Positions 58,320 through 63,215 of a stretch of DNA of 63,215 nt are shown here, one piece after another. How positions within the stretch are numbered: the stretch's first letter is position 1; every line of letters starts with the position of its first letter. Made by a program: the position numbers and the translations under genes. A model generated the notes under the pieces. It was not told the origin of the DNA. It worked only from the letters and a program-made list of their open reading frames with translations, and made no database searches. Source of the DNA: Acidobacteriota bacterium (lineage in GTDB: Bacteria; Acidobacteriota; Terriglobia; Terriglobales; Acidobacteriaceae); the NCBI GenBank assembly GCA_003225005.1, contig QIAN01000120.1:1-63215 (forward strand), given 5' to 3'.

Positions 58320-58989
58320 TCTTCTAATCTACGGGACTGATCTCGACGTGAATCCAGATGCGGACGTGCAGAAGTGGGTGAAGGCATGGAAGGAGCAGTG
58401 CATAGCGGTCACAGAACTGGTACTGCAGCCATTTAAGACCATGGTCACGATCGCCATGTGTCTTGGATTGCGTGTGAGTGAAATCCTGGGTCTACGTTGG
58501 GGTGACTTCGATTGGGAGGGCCTGGCCATCAGTATTCAACGGGCGTACGTGCTAGGCGCGGAGGACCAGGTGAAAACCATGTATTCAGAAAGACAGATGC
58601 CGCTGGACCCTGCCCTAGCGGAAATTCTGTTTCGCTATCGGCGGACCTACGCGCCTGAAGCAACGGCCGATGACTGGGTCTTTTCGAACCCCGACACCGG
58701 TCGTCCGTGGTGGCCGCATCGCATCCAGCAGTGCTATATCCGAAAGGCTGGAATCAAAGTGGTGGGAGTGGACGGCATCGGGTGGCACACCTTCCGTCAC
58801 ACCTACTCTTCGATGCTTCGCCACTTGGGTGTCGATGTGAAAGTCCAGCAGGAACTGTTGCGCCACGCAGACATTCGCACCACGATGAATATCTACACTC
58901 AGGCCATGCGGGAAGACCTCAGAGCGGCGAACAGTCGGGTGGTGCGGATGGTAATTGGGGGAAGCACGAGTTCGGTTGACCCTAACTGA
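58320..58989 (+). pseudogene. Tyrosine integrase, truncated
   Basis: The catalytic domain of a phage-type integrase is present: Arg in CLGLRVSEILGLRWGD, HxxR in GWHTFRHTYSSML, His in LLRHADIRTT and the nucleophile Tyr in NIYTQAM. The N-terminal core-binding and arm-binding domains are missing or replaced by unrelated sequence; before about 58330 (DVNPDADVQKWVKAW) the frame does not look like an integrase. It lies 43 bases from the tRNA-His 3' end, pointing towards it. Without DNA-binding domains, activity is doubtful. Confidence 0.8.
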
Positions 58990-59031
58990 CCCTGGGAAGT
59001 CACCTAAACTCTTGCTTCTAAACTAAAACTC

Positions 59032-59108
59032 TGGGGTGGGAAACGGGAATCGAACCCGCAACCGTCGGAGCCACAGTCCGGTGCTCTGCCAGTTGAGCTA
59101 TTCCCACC
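59032..59108 (-). tRNA. tRNA-His (anticodon GTG)
   Basis: The reverse strand folds as a full cloverleaf: acceptor GTGGGAA with TTCCCAC, D-stem GCTC/GAGC, anticodon GTG at 59074-59072, T-loop TTCGATT and an encoded CCA end. The extra G-1 opposite C73 (base 59108) is the specific mark of tRNA-His. One C-A mismatch tops the anticodon stem. The last 23 bases are duplicated at 47902. Confidence 0.95.
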
Positions 59109-59214
59109 GCCTCAGGTGATTATAGCAACTAAAGAGTTAAGCAAATACCCGTCCATAAGAAGAAGCACCGGCTCAAAATCAGGGCTGAATGGTCAGCGTT
59201 AAGCGAGCGCTCCT

Positions 59215-60483
59215 CTACCCTCGCCCCACGCCCACATACTGGAATCCCAAAGCCCGCAGACGCCCCGCGTCGAGCAGGTTCTTGGTGTCAACGATGATGG
59301 GCATCTTGAGTAGGCGCTTGATGCGTTCGAAGTCCAGGGCGCGAAACTCTGGCCAGCCTGTGCCAACGACCAATGCGTCTACGCCCTCGGCAACCGCATA
59401 GGCGGACTCGCAGTAGCGTATCGAGCCGTTCAGACGTACCTTTGCGTCGGGAATCGCCACGGGATCGTAAGCCCGCACACGCGCCCCTTTCGACACCAGC
59501 GACTCCGCTAGCCGGATCGATGACGATCCCGCCACCGAATTCGTGTTGGGCTTGAAGGCTAGGCCTAAGATACCGATATCTTTGTTCGCCACGGAATTCA
59601 AGACGGTCACGATTTTTTCCACCAGGCGGTCGGCCAGGGTGTGATTCACTTCACGTGCGGCCCCCAGCACCTTCAACGGGACGCCCTTGGATTGCGCCAG
59701 CTCCGCCAGCGAATCCATATCTGACTCAGCGAAAACGCCACCCATCCCGGCTCCGGGCTGAAGACAGCGCGGAGCAATCTTCTTGTCCAGTCCCAGCGCG
59801 AGCGCAAGGTTAACTGCGTCAGCGTTCACCTTCTCACACAACGCAGCTACCTCGTTAATGAAAGAAATCTTGGTCGCCACGAATGCGGTTGAGGCTTCTC
59901 GAACTAACTCCGCGGTCGACTGGTTGGTCACGATAACGGGCACGCCGCGCATCACCAGCGGGTGGAATATCTGCTTCAACATCTGCACCGCTTCGTTAGA
60001 GCTCGATCCCAGAATCAACCGGTCAGGCCAGTTAAAGTCCTCCACTGCGCAACCGTCCGTGAGGAACATGGGCTGGGAAACAATCGTGGCCTTTAGCCCA
60101 GCGGCTTTCAGACTGGCTTCCAGCGCCGCAGCCGTGCCGACCGCCACGGGAGTCACAATGGTCAAGATCGGGGGCTTGGCAGCGAGCTTCGCGATGCGCA
60201 TGACAACATCCGAAAGATTCTCCGCACTGTCTTCCGCCAGGAAAATCACTTGCGTCTTGCGCGCGAACGCCTCGATGTCAGTGGAGTAAATCAGGCGCCC
60301 GGCTCGTACGTTGCGTCGAATGATTTCCTTTAAGTTTTTCTCGAAGAATGGAATATTGCCTTGGGCCATCTCGACCATGCGCGTCCGGTCGGGATGACAG
60401 CAGGAGACAGGAGTACCAAAATCCGCCAGGCAGGCTGAAATTACCGTTCCCAGGTAGCCCGAACCGTAGACCCCAGTCTGCAT
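59215..60483 (-). CDS. UDP-glucose 6-dehydrogenase-like protein lacking the catalytic Cys
   Basis: A 422-residue protein of the UDP-glucose/GDP-mannose dehydrogenase family: MQTGVYGSGYLGTVISACLADFG (NAD site), then FVATKISFINEVAALCE with the conserved Lys and Asn, and GILGLAFKPNTNSVAGSSSIRLAESL, the C-terminal domain start. The usual catalytic loop GGSCFPKD reads GGVFAESD, so the cysteine that forms the thioester and the following Lys are missing. Oxidation to the uronic acid would therefore fail or work differently. ATG 60483 with a GGGGGG site is chosen; 77 upstream residues are not conserved. Confidence 0.85.
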   Translation of the reverse strand: MQTGVYGSGYLGTVISACLADFGTPVSCCHPDRTRMVEMAQGNIPFFEKNLKEIIRRNVRAGRLIYSTDIEAFARKTQVIFLAEDSAENLSDVVMRIAKLAAKPPILTIVTPVAVGTAAALEASLKAAGLKATIVSQPMFLTDGCAVEDFNWPDRLILGSSSNEAVQMLKQIFHPLVMRGVPVIVTNQSTAELVREASTAFVATKISFINEVAALCEKVNADAVNLALALGLDKKIAPRCLQPGAGMGGVFAESDMDSLAELAQSKGVPLKVLGAAREVNHTLADRLVEKIVTVLNSVANKDIGILGLAFKPNTNSVAGSSSIRLAESLVSKGARVRAYDPVAIPDAKVRLNGSIRYCESAYAVAEGVDALVVGTGWPEFRALDFERIKRLLKMPIIVDTKNLLDAGRLRALGFQYVGVGRG

Positions 60484-60718
60484 GCGTTTCCCCCCGGTCG
60501 GCCGAAACCCGCGCAGGGAAGGGAACCTGACGGCTACGGGATTTCTGCTCACTCTTGGTTTACAACCGCCGATTGGGGCTCGCAACGTACTGGAGGGATG
60601 TGTACTGAAGGCCAAGGTGCGCGTGCGGACGGCCATGCACTCTTGCTCTGCGCCGCAACCGCCGAAACCGACGGAGCAAAATGAAACCGTCGTCACAAAC
60701 CCATGATTCTGCAAGGCC

Positions 60719-61264
60719 TTATCGGGACACCAAACTACGTCCCAGCAAGACTGGGGCCAAATCTAGCCAGCAGTTCAGATCGTCCTCGCGGACAAACGTC
60801 AGTCGTTCCAGCATAAGGTGCTGGCTTCCGGTATAGGCCTGCCAGCGCGAGCGGGCAATCTTAAGGGCATCTTCCGCCCCCAGCCCACCAGCCATTTTCA
60901 CAATCGTGACATGCGGCATGTAAGACCACTCCTCAGTGAACATCAACGATTGCGTATTCAACTGATCGTGCAGTTCGCGCAGGCGCGATGCACCCTGAGT
61001 CACGCGGATGTAGACCGTGGGGGTGGCGGGAATAAATGTTTCCACATTACCTAGAGTCACTTCGAAGGGTTCGGCTTCTCCGCAGATACGCTCAAGCATC
61101 TGCAGCGCCGCGCTTTCCGTCCCTTGCAGCGGTCGAGGAGGCAGGATCGTGAGATGAGCGGAGAGATGGGGTAGGTCGGGATGCAGCTCCCGCCGGAGGT
61201 TCTCAATGAACTCTCCCACCGGGCTTTTCACGTAGGCGACCAGCGCATAACGCGGGTTCTGCAT
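60719..61264 (-). CDS. 2'-5' RNA ligase / 2H phosphoesterase family protein
   Basis: A 181-residue 2H phosphoesterase-type protein. The two catalytic HxT motifs are visible: LSAHLTILPPRPL and YMPHVTIVKMAGG. The family hydrolyses or ligates cyclic-phosphate RNA ends. ATG 61264 starts NPRYALVAYVKSPVGEF; the longer frame to 61351 is not conserved-looking. No partner gene is evident; the UDP-glucose-dehydrogenase-like gene lies downstream on the same strand. Confidence 0.82.
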   Translation of the reverse strand: MQNPRYALVAYVKSPVGEFIENLRRELHPDLPHLSAHLTILPPRPLQGTESAALQMLERICGEAEPFEVTLGNVETFIPATPTVYIRVTQGASRLRELHDQLNTQSLMFTEEWSYMPHVTIVKMAGGLGAEDALKIARSRWQAYTGSQHLMLERLTFVREDDLNCWLDLAPVLLGRSLVSR

Positions 61265-61608
61265 ATTCCGATAAAAATTATAGCGCGCGTGCGCCGCCCT
61301 ATGCGTAACTAGCGGGCACAGTCCTCCGGCGTGTGGAGTTCCTTGTATCATTGGGCGGTGGCCTTTACTTCGCCATAGGGGCCTGCCGCGGATGTGGCGT
61401 TAGGACCGTCAACTCGCCGACTTGCTCCCTCTTCACCGTGCCACGGAGGTGGGCGGCATGGTCCGTCATCCCAAGCTCGGGAATGATTGAGATTCAACAC
61501 CTGTACGGCAGGTATGAAACCACGGTCTGTCGCAGATGCCTCACTTCGCTCCATTTGGCTGGAATTGGGAAGTGCTGACCCCAATGTGAGCCCTATTTAG
61601 CCAACTTG
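61265..61608. other. Intergenic region, nothing recognised
   Basis: About 340 bases with no convincing gene. It includes a stretch near 61525-61550 (GGTCTGTCGCAGATGCCTCA) of a kind often seen as dispersed sequence in this type of genome, but no second copy was found here. Confidence 0.4.
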
Positions 61609-62139
61609 CTATTTTCCCCTATCATCGAGCACTGTTGGATTGAAGAGGTCATCGCTGACGGCTTTTGGAAGTTTGTCAGCCTGGGCTACCAGGAAACTTA
61701 CTTGCCACATCTCCGTTTCGGAGAGCGACTTGCCGAAGCCCGGCATGCCAGTCAGGCGAATCCCGTGCGCGACTTTCCAGTAACTCTCCCCCGGCTCGTC
61801 GTCGGTCACGCCCTTACCCTCGAGCAGCTTCGGAGGACGCGGATACATACCGGCGGCAATCGCAGTTTTCTGCTGCCTGGGCATTCCGTGGCATACCGCG
61901 CAATGCTCGCGGTAGATCTTTGCCCCTGCAGTCAGATTAGGCTCATCGCCTTGGATGGGCGCGTTCATCGGCATCTCTTTTCGGATCCGTGCGTTCAGGG
62001 CTTTGTGGGCCAGCGTTTTCTCAAAGGGCATCGCGGCTTCGGCCGTTGCCACCGGCGCGCCGCCGGTCGCGAAGTAGAAATAAAATGCCAGAGGGAAGGC
62101 AATGATACCGACAACCAGTCCGGCAGCGAACAGCTTCAT
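61609..62139 (-). CDS. Membrane-anchored c-type cytochrome
   Basis: A 176-residue protein: an N-terminal signal/anchor helix (LFAAGLVVGIIAFPLAFYFYF), a linker, then one heme-c domain with the CAVCHG motif and a distal Met in IRLTGMPGFG. This is the cytochrome c class I fold (about 90 residues). It probably carries electrons in the periplasm. GGAG seven bases before ATG 62139 supports the start; the longer open frame is not coding. No oxidase genes are adjacent. Confidence 0.9.
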   Translation of the reverse strand: MKLFAAGLVVGIIAFPLAFYFYFATGGAPVATAEAAMPFEKTLAHKALNARIRKEMPMNAPIQGDEPNLTAGAKIYREHCAVCHGMPRQQKTAIAAGMYPRPPKLLEGKGVTDDEPGESYWKVAHGIRLTGMPGFGKSLSETEMWQVSFLVAQADKLPKAVSDDLFNPTVLDDRGK

Positions 62140-62375
62140 CTGTGTTCTCCGGGAAATGTCAAACACAGTTGCCAAACGATAGTGGGCTATTCTGAAATTA
62201 CACTGAACATCACCCACGAAGAATAGCAGGTTGCCCAAAGCTGACTGGACTGAGAGAGGCCTGGTCTGCGGACTGCCGGGCGGCTTGCCGATGGTGGTCC
62301 AGTTCGTAGTTTACATTTAGAGCCAGCCGTATTGGTGGTGGCGGCAGTGCTGGGCGGGGCGTTGTTCTTCGGCGT

Positions 62376-62933
62376 TCAAGCTCGTGCCTTATCGATCATC
62401 TCTGCCCAGATGCCCTTGGACTTGAGAACGAGCTCGACGGCTTCGCGGACTGCGCCATGCCCGGCGAGGTTCTTGGTAATGTAGTGCGCGGTTTCTTTAA
62501 CTTCGGGGACAGCATCGCCTACGGCAACGGCGAGGCCGACACGGCGCATTAATGGAATATCTGGAAGATCATCGCCGATAAACGCGACAGCCGAATCGGT
62601 GACTCCCGCTTTTCGAAGGATTTCTTCATAGGCATGCATTTTCGATGGTTGCTTCATGTAGATAAATTCCATCTTCATCTCACGGGCCCGCCTGAGGAGG
62701 GCAGGGCTTTCGCGACCGGTAATGCAGCCTGTACGCAGGCCAGCCGCGTGCGCGAGGGTGAGGCCCTGGCCATCGTGTGCATCAAACGTCTTGATTTCGA
62801 GGGCGGTGCCGTCGTTTTGCGAGAGCAGAGTAACGCCGCCGGCCGTCAGTGTCCCGTCCACGTCCATGAGGAGCACTTTGATTTGCGCAGCGCGTTTCTT
62901 GAGTGCCGCAGTGAGTTTGGGAAAATCGGCCAA
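62376..62933 (-). CDS. kdsC: KdsC-like HAD phosphatase (3-deoxy-D-manno-octulosonate 8-phosphate phosphatase)
   Basis: A 185-residue HAD phosphatase of the KdsC type: motif I LLMDVDGTLTAGGV, motif II CITGRESP, motif III Lys in KAGVTDSAVAFIGDDLPDIPLM (motif IV DD). No cap domain, as in KdsC, which works as a tetramer. It removes phosphate from KDO-8-P in LPS core synthesis; sialate-9-phosphate relatives look similar. TTG 62933 has GGAGG five bases upstream and is preferred to TTG 62945. Confidence 0.88.
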   Translation of the reverse strand: MADFPKLTAALKKRAAQIKVLLMDVDGTLTAGGVTLLSQNDGTALEIKTFDAHDGQGLTLAHAAGLRTGCITGRESPALLRRAREMKMEFIYMKQPSKMHAYEEILRKAGVTDSAVAFIGDDLPDIPLMRRVGLAVAVGDAVPEVKETAHYITKNLAGHGAVREAVELVLKSKGIWAEMIDKARA

Positions 62934-63138
62934 CCAAGCCTCCAAAGGAATCGGGAAGAGTTTAGGTTAAGGCTCAGTCTATCGCACGCCCAAACACGGT
63001 CGAAGCCGAGAAGCAAGAGTTGGATTGGAGTAATAACAAAGTTGAAAAGTGCTTTAGAATTAATCTCGCTAATCATGTCGGCACCTGCCTTGGGCGCAGG
63101 AAAAGTTCATCCAACCACTCCATCCCGGATCTTGGTTT

Positions 63139-63215
63139 CTATTGTTTTTCAACAATTTGGGTAATCTGCTCTTCGTTCGAGGTAACTCCAATGGCCCGAA
63201 TTTCGTTCATAAGTG
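63139..63215 (-). CDS. C-terminal end of an unidentified gene (partial)
   Basis: Reverse-strand codons LMNEIRAIGVTSNEEQ, then ITQIVEKQ, end at TAG (63139). The frame is open to the window edge, so this is probably the tail of a gene that starts beyond it. It has plausible coding composition, but the family cannot be told. The 205 bases between it and KdsC show nothing else. Confidence 0.35.
   Translation of the reverse strand, partial: LMNEIRAIGVTSNEEQITQIVEKQ

Larger units (their letters stand above)
47902..59054. mobile_element. Putative tRNA-His-integrated genomic island (about 11.1 kb)
   Basis: Boundaries are the 23-bp direct repeats at 47902-47924 and 59032-59054; the right copy is the 3' end of an intact tRNA-His. 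A tyrosine integrase remnant (58320-58989) lies immediately inside the right end, the classical position. Cargo: DUF3800-like fragment, secreted TIM-barrel-like lipoprotein, TonB-dependent receptor, CRTAC1 protein and secreted TPR protein. The integrase has lost its N-terminal half, so the element is probably immobile. Confidence 0.7.

Overview
The window reads as a chromosomal segment of a Gram-negative bacterium, most likely an Acidobacteriota (Terriglobia or Koribacter-like). Directly visible support is the high GC content, a ~1,230-residue TonB-dependent receptor with an N-terminal carboxypeptidase-regulatory-like domain, a CRTAC1 (FG-GAP plus ASPIC/UnbV) protein, a DUF2934 protein, an acidobacterial-style secreted lipoprotein, a KdsC-like phosphatase (LPS synthesis) and a class II ribonucleotide reductase. 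The taxon is inferred, not proven.

Layout. 0.2-1.4 kb: divergent HxlR regulator and a twice-frameshifted azoreductase. 1.4-8.8 kb: ilvE, alaS, a GIDE-type membrane protein, a CTP-synthase-like amidotransferase and a membrane protein. 8.9-11.8 kb: histone-H1-like protein, a decayed metallophosphoesterase and an exported msrA-msrB operon. 12.4-16.3 kb: nrdJ and a small conserved protein. 16.3-18.2 kb: mostly non-coding apart from one small gene. 18.2-20.6 kb: YHS and DUF2934 proteins, superoxide dismutase, a PstS-like protein and a PilZ protein. 20.9-28.5 kb: hybrid histidine kinase, frameshifted lipoprotein, alpha/beta hydrolase, secreted Ig-like protein, RND pump remnant and methyltransferase. 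29.3-32.8 kb: exported adenosine deaminase, purine nucleoside phosphorylase and exported SAM hydrolase. 33.1-36.3 kb: F420/PPOX protein, homoserine dehydrogenase with an apparent ATC start and a cysteine-desulfurase-like enzyme. 36.5-46.9 kb: GAF membrane protein, acetamidase/formamidase, DUF1259 remnant, CGNR regulator divergent from an EamA transporter, a BlaI/M56 pair, SDR and pirin. 47.1-47.8 kb: Phd/VapC toxin-antitoxin. 47.9-59.1 kb: an apparent ~11.1-kb island bounded by a 23-bp direct repeat equal to the 3' end of tRNA-His, with a truncated tyrosine integrase beside the tRNA; its cargo includes a secreted TIM-barrel-like lipoprotein, the TonB receptor, the CRTAC1 protein and a secreted TPR protein. 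59.2-63.2 kb: a UDP-glucose-dehydrogenase-like protein lacking the usual catalytic cysteine, a 2H phosphoesterase, a cytochrome c and a KdsC-like phosphatase.

How the genes work together. Redox and electrophile defence recurs (azoreductase, exported MsrA/B, SOD, pirin, SDR). Purine turnover forms a plausible pathway: SAM to adenosine (SAM hydrolase), to inosine (adenosine deaminase), to hypoxanthine (PNP). The island looks like a nutrient-uptake package.

The window is rich in broken genes (azoreductase, metallophosphoesterase, lipoprotein, RND pump, DUF1259, chloroperoxidase-like hydrolase, DUF3800, integrase). Some shifts lie in homopolymers and may be assembly errors; others have lost catalytic residues or whole domains and look like real decay. 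No CRISPR array, rRNA or intact insertion sequence was seen.
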